Assembly: GCF_005877905.1 (NCBI RefSeq)
Contig: NZ_SWDV01000002.1
Coordinates: forward strand, 62,001-126,000
Direction: 5' to 3'
Length of the DNA: 64,000 nucleotides
DNA from: Pseudomonas nicosulfuronedens
Lineage (GTDB): Bacteria > Pseudomonadota > Gammaproteobacteria > Pseudomonadales > Pseudomonadaceae
The translations under genes and the position numbers were made by a program. Under the pieces are notes generated by a model. It did not search any database and was not told where the DNA came from. It saw nothing but the letters and a program-made list of their open reading frames with translations. The stretch's first letter is position 1; the number at the start of each line of letters is the position of its first letter. This document shows positions 1 to 8,408 of this stretch, piece by piece.

Positions 1-1
1 C

Positions 2-352
2 ACCACCTTCGAGACCGCCGAACTGGTCATGCCGCGCCTGATCAAGCAGGACGGCAGCCGCCAGCCCTTCGACGAGGACAAGCTGCGCGCCGGCATGCAG
101 CGCGCGCTGGAGAAGCGCCCGGTGAGCATCGAGCGGCTGGAAGAGGCGATGGCGCATATCAAGCACAAGCTGCGCGCCACCGGCGAGCGCGAGATCAAGT
201 CGCGGGTGCTGGGCGAGCTGGTGATGGCCGAGTTGCAGAAGCTCGACGAAGTCGCCTACATCCGTTTCGCCTCGGTCTATCGCCGCTTCCAGGACCTCAA
301 CGAATTCCGCGAGGAAATCGAGCGCCTGGCCCGCGAACCGTCGAAGGAATGA
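2..352 (+). CDS. nrdR: Transcriptional repressor NrdR (5' end outside window)
   Basis: This is the C-terminal part of NrdR, the zinc-ribbon/ATP-cone repressor of ribonucleotide reductase genes. The reading frame is already open at base 2 ([19 protein letters not shown]) and stops at 350-352, leaving about 116 residues; the N-terminal zinc ribbon with its cysteine pairs lies upstream of the window. The visible part is the ATP-cone, which senses ATP/dATP: the [14 protein letters not shown] segment and the final [14 protein letters not shown] are typical of the family. The in-frame ATG at 29 is internal, not the start. The stop overlaps the ribD start (ATGA), so the two genes are translationally coupled, an arrangement common in proteobacteria. 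Confidence 0.95.
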   Translation, partial: TTFETAELVMPRLIKQDGSRQPFDEDKLRAGMQRALEKRPVSIERLEEAMAHIKHKLRATGEREIKSRVLGELVMAELQKLDEVAYIRFASVYRRFQDLNEFREEIERLAREPSKE

Positions 353-1467
353 GTGCCATGGACCCCATGGAAAGCCTGGACGAACTCTGGATGGCCCGCG
401 CCATCGAGCTGGCCCGCAAGGGCTGGTACACGACCCATCCCAATCCGCGCGTCGGCTGCGTCATCGTCCGCGATGGCGAGGTAGTCGGTGAAGGCTGGCA
501 CGTGCGCGCCGGCGAGCCCCATGCGGAAGTCCACGCCCTGCGCCAGGCTGGCGACAAGGCCCGTGGTGCCACCGCCTACGTCACCCTGGAGCCCTGCAGC
601 CACTTCGGTCGCACGCCGCCGTGCGCCGATGCACTGATCGGTGCCGGCCTCGCTCGCGTCGTCGCGGCCATGCAGGACCCGAACCCGCAGGTTGCCGGCA
701 GTGGCATGCGGCGCATCGCCGAAGCCGGCATCGACGTGCGCTCCGGTGTGCTGGAAAACGAAGCCCGCGCATTGAACCAGGGCTTCCTCAAGCGCATGGA
801 AACCGGTTTACCGTTTGTCCGCGTGAAGCTGGCGATGAGCCTGGATGGCCGTACCGCCATGGCCAGCGGCGAGAGCCAGTGGATCACCGGCCCGGCCGCG
901 CGCCGCGCCGTGCAGCGCTTGCGTGCGCAATCCAGTGTGGTGCTGTCCGGCGCCGATACCGTGATGACCGATGACGCCCGCCTGACCGTGCGCCCGGACG
1001 AGCTGGGCCTGGATGCCGACCAGACCGAACTGGCCTCCCGGCGCCAGCCGATGCGCGTGCTGATCGATGGACGCCTGCGCGTGCCGTTGACCGCGACCTT
1101 CTTCCAGGCCGGCCCCGCGCTGGTGGTGAGCACCCAGGACGACCCGAACTACGCCGTGGTCGGCCACGAACTGCTGAACCTCGCCGGCCTCGATGGCCAG
1201 GTCGACCTGCTGGCGCTGCTGAGCGAGCTCGGCCGCCGTGGCGTCAACGAGGTGCTGGTGGAGGCCGGCCCGCGCCTGGCCGGTGCCTTCGCCCGCCTCG
1301 GTCTGGTGGACGAGTACAGCATCTTCATGGCGCCCAAGCTGCTCGGCTCTTCCGCACGCCCCTTGCTGGAGCTGCCGCTGGAGCGCATGAGCGAATCCCG
1401 TGAGCTGAAGATCGTCGATATCCGCGCTGTGGGTGACGACTGGCTGGTCACCGCCAGGCCCGTCTGA
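349..1467 (+). CDS. ribD: Bifunctional riboflavin deaminase/reductase RibD
   Basis: RibD carries out steps two and three of riboflavin synthesis: deamination of the pyrimidine intermediate, then NADPH-dependent reduction of the ribosyl side chain. The 372-residue length fits. The N-terminal cytidine-deaminase-like domain (about 1-145) shows the zinc site HAE at 58-60 and [11 protein letters not shown] at 82-92. The C-terminal reductase domain (about 155-372) begins near [16 protein letters not shown] and includes [15 protein letters not shown]. The ATG at 349 overlaps the nrdR stop; a second ATG at 358 is possible and would remove three residues. The FMN riboswitch lies downstream, so ribD itself is not controlled by it. 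Confidence 0.95.
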   Translation: MSAMDPMESLDELWMARAIELARKGWYTTHPNPRVGCVIVRDGEVVGEGWHVRAGEPHAEVHALRQAGDKARGATAYVTLEPCSHFGRTPPCADALIGAGLARVVAAMQDPNPQVAGSGMRRIAEAGIDVRSGVLENEARALNQGFLKRMETGLPFVRVKLAMSLDGRTAMASGESQWITGPAARRAVQRLRAQSSVVLSGADTVMTDDARLTVRPDELGLDADQTELASRRQPMRVLIDGRLRVPLTATFFQAGPALVVSTQDDPNYAVVGHELLNLAGLDGQVDLLALLSELGRRGVNEVLVEAGPRLAGAFARLGLVDEYSIFMAPKLLGSSARPLLELPLERMSESRELKIVDIRAVGDDWLVTARPV

Positions 1468-1590
1468 TTCCGCCTTTCCCGGCTTGCCGCTGAGCCCGCG
1501 AGGAGCGCTCGGGGTCAAGCCGAAACTTCCGACTCGCGGCCACCTGTGGTAAAACGCCACACGCGGTCGACGCTGTAACGACCGCGATTG

Positions 1591-1750
1591 ACGTTCTCAG
1601 GGCGGGGTGCAAGTCCCCACCGGCGGTAATGGCGCGCAATGCGTCTAGCCCGCGAGCGCTTGTCCAGACCGGTTCGCCGGATGGGCAAGGTCAGCAGACC
1701 CGGTGTGATTCCGGGGCCGACGGTCATAGTCCGGATGAAGAGAGAACGGG
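1591..1750 (+). promoter_or_regulatory. FMN riboswitch (RFN element)
   Basis: The conserved RFN landmarks are all present in order: the 5' strand with GGGCGGGGTGCAAGTCCCC, then ACCGGCGGTAATG, a GC-rich variable arm, AGCCCGCGAGCGC, GGTCAGCAGACCCGGTGTGATTCCGGGGCCGACGG split across two loops, CATAGTCCGGATGAAGAGAG as the closing strand. The element lies 440 bases after the ribD stop and about 150 bases before ribE, so FMN should repress ribE and probably the ribB/ribH genes behind it. Between aptamer and ribE sits an A/T hairpin at 1807-1829 that could be part of the expression platform. Confidence 0.96.
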
Positions 1751-1806
1751 ATGAGCCATCGGAGCGTGCCTGCACGCGTCCGAGAAGTCCCTTCGATCCG
1801 ATACGC

Positions 1807-1829
1807 CCTGTTTTTTAACGAAAAACAGG
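1807..1829 (+). terminator. A/T-stem hairpin between FMN riboswitch and ribE
   Basis: CCTGTTTTT (1807-1815) pairs with AAAAACAGG (1821-1829) around a five-base loop. No long T run follows on the + strand, so it is not a textbook intrinsic terminator. Its position between the aptamer (ending about 1750) and the ribE start at 1903 suggests a role in the riboswitch expression platform. The pairing is visible; the role is inferred. Confidence 0.4.
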
Positions 1830-1902
1830 AGTTCGCTTGTATGCACCATTGCGTTACTTCGCCGGCATGCCAGCCAACCGCTCTTACCGTGCGGGAGGCC
1901 TC

Positions 1903-2571
1903 ATGTTCACCGGCATAATCGAATCCATCGGCACCATCGCATCCATCACCCCGAAAGGCGGTGACGTGCGCCTGTACGTGAAGACCGGCAAGCTCGACCT
2001 CGCCGACGTCAAGCTCGGCGACAGCATCGCGGTCAACGGCATCTGCCTGACGGCGGTGGAGCTGCCCGGCGACGGCTTCTGGGCCGATGTCAGTCGCGAG
2101 ACCCTGGCCCGCACCGCCTTCGCGCAGCTCAAGATCGGCAGCCGGGTGAACCTGGAAAAGGCCCTGACCCCGACCACCCGCCTGGGCGGCCACCTGGTCA
2201 GCGGCCACGTCGACGGCGTCGGCGAGATCGTCAAGCGTGAGGAAAACGCCCGCGCCATCCAGTTCACCGTGCGCGCACCGCGCGAGTTGGCCAAGTACAT
2301 CGCGCTCAAGGGCTCGATCACCGTGGACGGCACCAGCCTGACGGTGAACGCGGTCAACGGCGCCGAGTTCGAGCTGACCATCGTCCCGCACACCGTGCAG
2401 GAGACCATCATGGCCGACTACCGTGGTGGTCGCCTGGTCAACCTCGAAGTCGACCTGCTGGCGCGTTACCTGGAGCGCCTGCTGCTCGGCGACAAGGCGG
2501 CGGACCCCGCGGCCGGCGCTGGCGGCATCACCGAAGCATTCCTGGCCGAAAACGGCTTCATGAAACACTGA
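1903..2571 (+). CDS. ribE: Riboflavin synthase alpha subunit
   Basis: Riboflavin synthase dismutates two 6,7-dimethyl-8-ribityllumazine molecules to riboflavin. The 222-residue product has two tandem lumazine-binding barrels: the first starts with the diagnostic MFTGIIES at residue 1, and the second holds GGHLVSGHVDG near 95-105 and DGTSLTVN further on. The ATG at 1903 is chosen because it gives the canonical N terminus and follows GGGAGG at 1893-1898; the frame is open upstream to an ATG at 1837 that would add 22 unrelated residues. It is the first gene after the FMN riboswitch. The same gene is called ribC in some Pseudomonas annotations. Confidence 0.95.
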   Translation: MFTGIIESIGTIASITPKGGDVRLYVKTGKLDLADVKLGDSIAVNGICLTAVELPGDGFWADVSRETLARTAFAQLKIGSRVNLEKALTPTTRLGGHLVSGHVDGVGEIVKREENARAIQFTVRAPRELAKYIALKGSITVDGTSLTVNAVNGAEFELTIVPHTVQETIMADYRGGRLVNLEVDLLARYLERLLLGDKAADPAAGAGGITEAFLAENGFMKH

Positions 2572-2587
2572 TAAGGCTCTTCCCCGT

Positions 2588-3685
2588 ATGGCACTCAACA
2601 GCATTGAAGAACTGCTCGACGACATGCGTCAGGGCAAGATGGTCATCCTCATGGATGACGAGGACCGCGAGAACGAAGGCGACCTGATCATCGCCTCCGA
2701 GTGTGTCCGCACCGAAGACATCAACTTCATGGCCCGCTTCGCCCGTGGCCTGATCTGCATGCCGATGACCCGCGAGCGCTGCGAGCGCCTCGGCATCCCG
2801 CTGATGGTGCAGCGCAATGGTTCCGGCTTCGGCACCAAGTTCACCGTTTCCATCGAGGCCGCCGAAGGCGTCACCACTGGCATCTCCGCCGCTGACCGCG
2901 CGCGCACCGTGCAGGCCGCCGCCGCGAAGAACGCCGTCGCCGCCGACATTGTCAGCCCCGGCCACATCTTCCCGCTGATGTCGCAGCCCGGCGGCGTGCT
3001 GGCTCGCGCCGGCCACACCGAAGCGGCCTGCGACCTGGCGCGCATGGCCGGTTTCGAGCCGTCCGGCGTGATCTGCGAGATCATGAACGACGACGGCACC
3101 ATGGCCCGTCGCCCGGAACTGGAAGAGTTCGCCCAGCAGCACGGCATCAAGATCGGCACCATCGCCGACCTGATCCACTACCGCCTGATCCACGAGCGCA
3201 CCGTCGAGCGCCTCGCTGAGCAGCCGCTGGATACCGAGCTGGGCCAGTTCAACCTGATCACCTACCGCGACTCCGTGGAAGGCGACGTGCACCTGGCGCT
3301 GACCCTGGGCAAGGTCTGCCCGGAAGAGCCGACCCTGGTGCGCGTGCACAACCCCGACCCGCTGCGCGACCTGCTGATGGTCAACCAGGCGGGCCGCTGG
3401 AGCCTGCGCGCGGCCATGGCCAAGGTGGCCGAGGCCGGCACCGGCGTGGTCCTGCTGCTGGGCCACCAGGTCGGCGGTGATGATCTGCTGGCGCACGTCC
3501 GCGAGATCACCAACACCCCGGCGCCGGCGCAGAAACCGACCACTACCTACAGCACCGTGGGTGCCGGGTCGCAGATCCTGCGCGACCTGGGTGTGCGCAA
3601 GATGCGCCTGATGTCGGCACCGATGCGCTTCAATGCGATATCCGGTTTCGACCTCGAAGTAGTAGAATACCTGCCCGCTGAATGA
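2588..3685 (+). CDS. ribB: 3,4-dihydroxy-2-butanone-4-phosphate synthase with degenerate GTP cyclohydrolase II domain
   Basis: The N-terminal domain (about 1-200) makes the four-carbon precursor of riboflavin from ribulose 5-phosphate; DDEDRENEGD (23-32), PGHIFPL (124-130) and AGHTEAACDL (141-150) supply its metal and catalytic residues. The C-terminal 160 residues resemble RibA, but where active RibA has the zinc-binding SECLTGD...LRCDCG this protein has VHNPDPLRDLLM and no matching cysteines. The gene therefore probably gives only the butanone-phosphate reaction, although it is laid out like a bifunctional ribBA. A separate intact ribA lies at 7779-8408. It starts 16 bases after ribE and shares its operon. 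Confidence 0.93.
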   Translation: MALNSIEELLDDMRQGKMVILMDDEDRENEGDLIIASECVRTEDINFMARFARGLICMPMTRERCERLGIPLMVQRNGSGFGTKFTVSIEAAEGVTTGISAADRARTVQAAAAKNAVAADIVSPGHIFPLMSQPGGVLARAGHTEAACDLARMAGFEPSGVICEIMNDDGTMARRPELEEFAQQHGIKIGTIADLIHYRLIHERTVERLAEQPLDTELGQFNLITYRDSVEGDVHLALTLGKVCPEEPTLVRVHNPDPLRDLLMVNQAGRWSLRAAMAKVAEAGTGVVLLLGHQVGGDDLLAHVREITNTPAPAQKPTTTYSTVGAGSQILRDLGVRKMRLMSAPMRFNAISGFDLEVVEYLPAE

Positions 3686-3691
3686 ACCTCG

Positions 3692-3713
3692 CCGCCGTGC
3701 CCTGGCACGGCGG
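3692..3713 (+). terminator. GC hairpin after ribB
   Basis: CCGCCGTGC and GCACGGCGG form a nine-pair stem with a CCTG loop just after the ribB stop. What follows (TGCCGTTCTTCTACCC) is only moderately T-rich, so termination may be partial. A second perfect hairpin, GGAGCGTC-ATCG-GACGCTCC, occupies 3737-3756 before ribH. Together they could attenuate transcription or process the mRNA between ribB and ribH. Confidence 0.4.
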
Positions 3714-3736
3714 TGCCGTTCTTCTACCCTATTTGC

Positions 3737-3756
3737 GGAGCGTCATCGGACGCTCC
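3737..3756 (+). promoter_or_regulatory. Second intercistronic hairpin upstream of ribH
   Basis: GGAGCGTC (3737-3744) pairs perfectly with GACGCTCC (3749-3756) across an ATCG tetraloop, 25 bases before the ribH ATG. It is not followed by a T tract. An mRNA-stability or processing role is only a guess from position. Confidence 0.3.
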
Positions 3757-3781
3757 GGCTCTTTAACAGTGAGACTTGCCC

Positions 3782-4258
3782 ATGACCCTGAAGACCATCG
3801 AAGGTACCTTCATCGCCCCCAAAGGCCGCTTTGCCCTGGTGGTTGGCCGCTTCAACAGCTTCGTGGTGGAAAGCCTGGTGGAAGGCGCCATCGACGCGCT
3901 GGTGCGCCACGGCGTCGCCCAGAGCGACATCACCGTGATCCGTGCTCCGGGCGCCTTCGAAATCCCGCTGGTCGCGCAGAAAGTCGCCCAGCGCGGCGAG
4001 TTCGACGCCATCATCGCCCTCGGCGCGGTGATCCGTGGCGGCACCCCGCACTTCGAATACGTGGCCGGTGAGTGCACCAAGGGTCTGGCGCAGGTTTCCC
4101 TGCAGTTCGGCGTGCCGGTCGCCTTCGGCGTGCTGACTGTCGACTCCATCGAACAAGCCATCGAGCGCTCCGGCACCAAGGCCGGCAACAAAGGCGCCGA
4201 AGCTGCCCTGTCCGCCCTGGAAATGGTGAGCCTGCTGTCGCAGCTGGAGGCCAAGTGA
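3782..4258 (+). CDS. ribH: 6,7-dimethyl-8-ribityllumazine synthase
   Basis: RibH (lumazine synthase) condenses the pyrimidine and butanone intermediates; the product is the substrate of RibE. The 158-residue protein shows the family pattern: an N-terminal beta strand with [11 protein letters not shown], the [10 protein letters not shown] substrate loop, [19 protein letters not shown] with the catalytic histidine, and [16 protein letters not shown] near the end. The ATG at 3782 is used; a TTG two codons earlier is in frame but unlikely. Its stop overlaps the GTG start of nusB, so the two are coupled. Confidence 0.95.
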   Translation: MTLKTIEGTFIAPKGRFALVVGRFNSFVVESLVEGAIDALVRHGVAQSDITVIRAPGAFEIPLVAQKVAQRGEFDAIIALGAVIRGGTPHFEYVAGECTKGLAQVSLQFGVPVAFGVLTVDSIEQAIERSGTKAGNKGAEAALSALEMVSLLSQLEAK

Positions 4259-4743
4259 GCCAGGACAGCACTACTCCGGACAGCAAGCCGGCCAAGCCCG
4301 CCAAGCCGAACAAGATCGCCATGCGTCGCAAGGCCCGCAGCCTCGCGGTGCAGGCCCTGTACTCCTGGCAGATGGCTGGCCAGCCGCTCAACGAGATCGA
4401 GGCGTCCTTCCGCACCGAGAACGATTTCAGCGATGTGGACGGTGCCTACTTCCACGAGATCCTGCACGGCGTACCGCGCCTGAAGACCGATCTGGACGAG
4501 GAGTTCACTCCCTGCCTGGACCGCGCCCTGGAAGAGGTCGACCCGGTCGAACTGGCGATCCTGCGCCTGGCCACCTACGAGCTGCGCAACCGCCTGGACG
4601 TGCCCTACAAGGTCGTCATCAACGAAGGCATCGAGCTGGCCAAGACCTTCGGCGCCACCGACGGACACAAGTTCGTCAACGGCGTGCTGGACAAGCTCGC
4701 TCCGCGCCTGCGCGCCGCCGAACTGCGTGGCGCCAAGCGCTGA
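4255..4743 (+). CDS. nusB: Transcription antitermination factor NusB
   Basis: NusB joins NusE (S10) in rRNA antitermination complexes. From a GTG at 4255 (overlapping the ribH stop) it gives 162 residues. The first 20 or so are a lysine/proline-rich tail; the helical NusB domain runs from [17 protein letters not shown] to [12 protein letters not shown], and both motifs are diagnostic. The longer open frame upstream overlaps ribH and is rejected. Linkage with ribH and thiL is the usual arrangement in gammaproteobacteria. Confidence 0.94.
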   Translation: MSQDSTTPDSKPAKPAKPNKIAMRRKARSLAVQALYSWQMAGQPLNEIEASFRTENDFSDVDGAYFHEILHGVPRLKTDLDEEFTPCLDRALEEVDPVELAILRLATYELRNRLDVPYKVVINEGIELAKTFGATDGHKFVNGVLDKLAPRLRAAELRGAKR

Positions 4744-4746
4744 GGC

Positions 4747-5706
4747 ATGGGTGAGTTCGAGCTGATCCGTCGCTACTTCGCCTCGGCCGCCTGTGCGGCC
4801 GGCGGCGAGGCAGTGGCATTGGGGATCGGCGACGACTGCGCGCTCCTCGCTCCCAAGGCCGGCGAACAGCTGGCGATTTCCACCGACACGCTCGTCGTCG
4901 GTGTGCATTTCCCCACCGTCTGCGATCCCTTCCTGCTCGGCCAGCGTGCCCTGGCGGTGTCCGCCAGCGACCTGGCGGCCATGGGCGCATCACCCATCGG
5001 CTTCACCCTTGCCCTGACCCTGCCCGAGGCCGATCCGGCCTGGCTGGAAGGTTTCGCCCGTGGCTTGAACCAGAAGGCGCAGGAATGCGCGCTGGCGCTG
5101 ATCGGCGGCGACACCACCCGCGGTCCGCTGGCGATGACCGTCACCGTGTTCGGCGGCGTGCCGGCCGGACAGGCGCTGACTCGCGCTGGAGCACGCCCGG
5201 GCGATCTGCTGTGTGTCGGTGGTCCGTTGGGCGAGGCGGGCGGGGCGTTGCCGCTGGTGCTGGGCGAGATGACCGCTGAACCGTCCGTCGCCGAGCCGCT
5301 GCTGGCGCGCTACTGGTCGCCGCAGCCACAACTGGACTTCGGGCAGGCGCTGCGTGGCAAGGCCTCGGCGGCGCTGGATATTTCCGACGGGCTGCTTGCC
5401 GACTGCGGACACATCGCCCGCGCCTCGGGCGTGGCGCTCATCGTCGAAGCCGACAAACTGCCCGAAAGCCCCGCGCTGGAAGCCCTGCTGGGCGCCGAGC
5501 GCGCTCAGCAGCTCAAGCTGGGCGCCGGTGACGACTATGTGCTCGCCTTCACTCTGCCTGCCGAGCATCTGCCGGCACTTTCGGCGAACTGGCCGGCCCT
5601 GCGTGTGGTCGGTAGGGTGGAAGCCGGTTCCGGCGTCCGTGTGCTCGATGGCGCCGGCGCCGACATCACGCCGCGTCAGGGCGGCTACCTGCATTTCATG
5701 GAGTGA
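4747..5706 (+). CDS. thiL: Thiamine-monophosphate kinase
   Basis: ThiL phosphorylates thiamine monophosphate to the active cofactor thiamine diphosphate. The 319-residue length matches the family. Visible motifs are GIGDDCALL near the N terminus (metal/ATP binding), STDTLVVGVHF, ALAVSASDLAAMGASP, IGGDTTRG and, further on, ALDISDGLLADC, the classic PurM/ThiL set of aspartates. It starts three bases after nusB and overlaps the pgpA GTG start by four bases, so it lies in the middle of a tight operon. Confidence 0.95.
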   Translation: MGEFELIRRYFASAACAAGGEAVALGIGDDCALLAPKAGEQLAISTDTLVVGVHFPTVCDPFLLGQRALAVSASDLAAMGASPIGFTLALTLPEADPAWLEGFARGLNQKAQECALALIGGDTTRGPLAMTVTVFGGVPAGQALTRAGARPGDLLCVGGPLGEAGGALPLVLGEMTAEPSVAEPLLARYWSPQPQLDFGQALRGKASAALDISDGLLADCGHIARASGVALIVEADKLPESPALEALLGAERAQQLKLGAGDDYVLAFTLPAEHLPALSANWPALRVVGRVEAGSGVRVLDGAGADITPRQGGYLHFME

Positions 5707-6224
5707 CCGTGACAGAACACCCCAACCAGGCCCCGGCCCAACCCGTACCCCATTCGGTATGGAGCAATCCCTGGCACTTCCTGGCCTTCGGCTTCGGCTC
5801 GGGCACCCTGCCCAAGGCGCCGGGCACCTGGGGTTCGCTGGTTGCGCTACCCTTCATACCACTCTGGCAGATGCTGCCGGACTGGGGTTACTGGCTGATG
5901 CTGGGCATCACCATGCTGTTCGGCTTCTGGCTGTGCGGCAAGGTGGCCGACGACCTGCGTGTACACGATCACGAAGGCATCGTCTGGGACGAGATGGTCG
6001 GCATGTGGATCACCCTCTGGCTGGTGCCGGAGGGCTGGTGGTGGCTGCTGGTCGGTTTCGTGGTGTTCCGCATCGTCGACATTGCCAAGCCCTGGCCGAT
6101 CAGCTGGATCGACCGCAACGTCCATGGTGGCGTCGGCATCATGCTGGACGATGTGCTGGCCGGCGTTTTCGCCTGGCTGGTGATGCAAGGCCTGACATGG
6201 GGTTGGGCCCACTGGCTGATCTGA
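5703..6224 (+). CDS. pgpA: Phosphatidylglycerophosphatase A
   Basis: PgpA removes the phosphate from phosphatidylglycerophosphate at the inner membrane to give phosphatidylglycerol. The 173-residue protein has the signature GSGTLPKAPGTWGSL, an acidic metal site HDHEGIVWDEMVGMW, FRIVDIAKPWPI and HGGVGIMLDDVLAG, with about four hydrophobic segments. The GTG at 5703 overlaps the thiL stop; another GTG two codons later is possible. It closes the nusB-thiL-pgpA run common in pseudomonads. Confidence 0.93.
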   Translation: MTVTEHPNQAPAQPVPHSVWSNPWHFLAFGFGSGTLPKAPGTWGSLVALPFIPLWQMLPDWGYWLMLGITMLFGFWLCGKVADDLRVHDHEGIVWDEMVGMWITLWLVPEGWWWLLVGFVVFRIVDIAKPWPISWIDRNVHGGVGIMLDDVLAGVFAWLVMQGLTWGWAHWLI

Positions 6225-6233
6225 GGAAGATCG

Positions 6234-7007
6234 ATGCGCCGACTGCTGTGCCTGCTCCTCTGCCTGTGCTGGCTGCCGGCGATTTCCCTGACGTCGGCCC
6301 TGGCCGCCGAAGCACCTGCCGGGCTGCCTGCCGAGGTCCGAGTGGTCAGCGAGGTCTGGGTCAACTACAGCCAGGCCGACGGCCGTGGTCTGGCCTGGGA
6401 CCTGCTGCGGGCCATCTATGAGCCCGAAGGCGTCCGCCTGAGCCTGCGCAGCGAGCCCTACGTGCGCTCGGTCGGGCTGGTGCAACGCGGCGAGGCGGAC
6501 GCGTGGGTTGGCTCCTACCGCAACGAAATCGACCACATCATCTATCCGCACTGGCCCTATGACGTCGACCCCATCGGCGCGCTGGGCCTGAAGAGTTCGC
6601 CCCAGCCAACCCTGGCCACGCTCGACCGCTATCGCCTGGCATGGATGCGTGGCTATGCGTTCGACCGCTACCTGGATCACCTCAAGCAGCGCAACGAGCT
6701 GCAGCGGCGCAGCTCCGCCCTGCCGATGCTCGACGGCCACCGCATCGACTACTTCATCGACGCACGGCCCGAGCTGGAAGAGATGATCGAGGCCAAGGGT
6801 GTCGACGCCAGCGTCTACCACATCACCGATGTGGGTTCGATTCCGCTGTATCTTGGCTTCGCCAACAACGACCGTGGGCGGGCATTGGCGAAGCTCTATG
6901 ATTCCCGCATGCAGGCGCTCTACCACAGCGGCGAACTGGAGCGCATCTTCGCCCGCTGGCACTGGCCCTATGCCCCGCTGAAACCCCTGCTGCCGCCCAA
7001 GGAGTGA
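6234..7007 (+). CDS. Periplasmic solute-binding-like protein (family 3 type)
   Basis: The 257-residue product has a clear signal peptide (MRRLLCLLLCLCWLPAIS..., cleavage near ALA-AEA), followed by a sequence typical of SBP_bac_3-like periplasmic proteins: LAWDLLRAIYEPEGVRLSLRSEPYVRSVGLVQRGEADAWVGSY is the usual 'draw and weigh the substrate' beginning of this fold. No transporter permease or ATPase lies next to it, so it may be a stand-alone sensor or enzyme rather than an ABC component. RBS GAGGAAGA lies just before the ATG. Its stop overlaps the upstream-most possible start of the next gene. The ligand cannot be told from sequence. Confidence 0.75.
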   Translation: MRRLLCLLLCLCWLPAISLTSALAAEAPAGLPAEVRVVSEVWVNYSQADGRGLAWDLLRAIYEPEGVRLSLRSEPYVRSVGLVQRGEADAWVGSYRNEIDHIIYPHWPYDVDPIGALGLKSSPQPTLATLDRYRLAWMRGYAFDRYLDHLKQRNELQRRSSALPMLDGHRIDYFIDARPELEEMIEAKGVDASVYHITDVGSIPLYLGFANNDRGRALAKLYDSRMQALYHSGELERIFARWHWPYAPLKPLLPPKE

Positions 7008-7012
7008 TCGCC

Positions 7013-7657
7013 ATGCGCCTGTCTGCCCTGATCTGCCTGTCCATCTGCTCCCTCGCCGCCGTGGCGGCGCCTCAGGTGCAGGTAGTGGGTCTGTTCCCTG
7101 GTGCCGCAGTGCTCAATATCGACGGCCAGCGCAAGCTGCTGAAGGTGGGCCAGACCGGTCCGGAAGGCGTCCAGGTGGTCAGCGCCGACAGCCACAAGGC
7201 GGTGCTCCGCGTCGGCGGGGTCGAGCAGACCTACGAACTGAGCCGCGAGTACAACAGTGCAGGTTACGCCACGCCGGCCGCGAACGCCGAGACGAGTATC
7301 GCCCGCGGTACCGGTGGCCATTACTGGGTGGCCGGCACGATCAACAACCAGAATGCGCAGTTCCTGGTGGATACCGGCGCGACCTCGATCGCCATGAACG
7401 AAGGTCAGGCCCGGCGCCTGGGGCTGGATTACCGCGCCGGCGGTACGCCCATGATGGCCTCCACCGCCAGCGGTACGGCCAAGGGCTGGCGGGTGACCCT
7501 CAACAGCGTGAAGCTCGGCGGTGTCGAGGTGCTAGGGGTTGAGGCGGTGGTGCTCGAAGGCGATTTCCCCACCGATATTCTGCTGGGCATGAGTTATCTC
7601 AACCGCGTCGGTTGGCGCGAAGACCAGGGCATGATGTACATCCAGGCCAAGCACTGA
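7013..7657 (+). CDS. Exported retropepsin-like aspartic protease
   Basis: The 214-residue protein has a signal peptide (MRLSALICLSICSLAAVA-AP) and a C-terminal clan AA aspartic protease domain. The catalytic motif FLVDTGATSIAMN sits in the middle, followed by the hydrophobic-hydrophobic-Gly motif DILLGMSYLNRVGW near the end; one such domain per chain implies a dimer. The N-terminal 90 residues include a short beta-rich region seen in the TIGR02281-type family. The ATG at 7013 is preferred because AAGGAG precedes it by eight bases; a GTG at 7004 overlapping the previous stop is the alternative. The substrate is unknown. Confidence 0.8.
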   Translation: MRLSALICLSICSLAAVAAPQVQVVGLFPGAAVLNIDGQRKLLKVGQTGPEGVQVVSADSHKAVLRVGGVEQTYELSREYNSAGYATPAANAETSIARGTGGHYWVAGTINNQNAQFLVDTGATSIAMNEGQARRLGLDYRAGGTPMMASTASGTAKGWRVTLNSVKLGGVEVLGVEAVVLEGDFPTDILLGMSYLNRVGWREDQGMMYIQAKH

Positions 7658-7778
7658 TCGCGCGGCTTCTATCAACCGCATCGATGCTTATCTTGCAGAA
7701 TTCGCAATGACGGTGCGGACGACGCAGCTGTTACAATGCCGGCCTTCTTTCCTTAGATAAATCTTTCAGGAGTTTCCG

Positions 7779-8408
7779 GTGTCTGTCGTTTTCGTCGCCG
7801 CCTCCAAGCTGCCCACTCCTTTCGGCGAATTCACCATGCATGGCTTCCTCGACGAGGAAACCGGCAAGGAACACGTCGCCCTGACCATGGGCAAGCTCGA
7901 TGACGGCCAGCCGGTGCTGGGGCGTCTGCATTCCGAATGCCTCACCGGCGATGCGCTGTTCAGCCTGCGCTGCGACTGCGGTTTCCAGCTCGAGGGCGCA
8001 CTGTCGGCCATCGCCAAGGAAGGCCGCGGTGTCCTGCTGTACCTGCGTCAGGAAGGTCGTGGCATCGGCTTGCTCAACAAGATCCGCGCCTACGCCCTGC
8101 AGGACGAAGGTGCCGATACCGTGGAAGCCAACCTGGCCCTGGGCTTTGGCGCCGACCAGCGTGACTACGCCATGTGCCTGCCGATGCTCAAGCACCTGGG
8201 CATCTGCTCGCTGAAGCTGATGACCAACAACCCGCGCAAGGTGAAGGCGCTCGAAGGCTATGGCCTGACCGTTGCCGAGCGCGTGCCGCTGCAGAAGGGC
8301 CTGAACCCGCATAACAAGCGCTACCTGCAGACCAAGGCAGGCAAGCTGGGCCACATGCTGGGCAACATGCATCAGGGCGAAGCCGAGGCCGAGGCATCCG
8401 CTTCGTGA
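7779..8408 (+). CDS. ribA: GTP cyclohydrolase II
   Basis: RibA opens GTP to the first pyrimidine of riboflavin synthesis. The 209-residue protein contains all zinc ligands, Cys54, Cys65 and Cys67 in HSECLTGD...LRCDCG, and the catalytic stretch [11 protein letters not shown]. This is the intact cyclohydrolase that the ribB fusion at 2588-3685 lacks. The start is GTG at 7779 after a CAGGAG ribosome site. The 121-base gap upstream implies its own promoter, separate from the riboswitch-controlled genes. Its stop overlaps the next gene by four bases. Confidence 0.95.
   Translation: MSVVFVAASKLPTPFGEFTMHGFLDEETGKEHVALTMGKLDDGQPVLGRLHSECLTGDALFSLRCDCGFQLEGALSAIAKEGRGVLLYLRQEGRGIGLLNKIRAYALQDEGADTVEANLALGFGADQRDYAMCLPMLKHLGICSLKLMTNNPRKVKALEGYGLTVAERVPLQKGLNPHNKRYLQTKAGKLGHMLGNMHQGEAEAEASAS

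Noticed and set aside
29-352. nrdR starting at ATG 29
   Set aside because: The frame is open to the left edge and encodes conserved NrdR residues before this methionine, so the gene is cut by the window.
1837-1902. Upstream start for riboflavin synthase
   Set aside because: The added 22 residues do not belong to the family, and the ATG at 1903 has the better ribosome site and the canonical MFTGIIE beginning.
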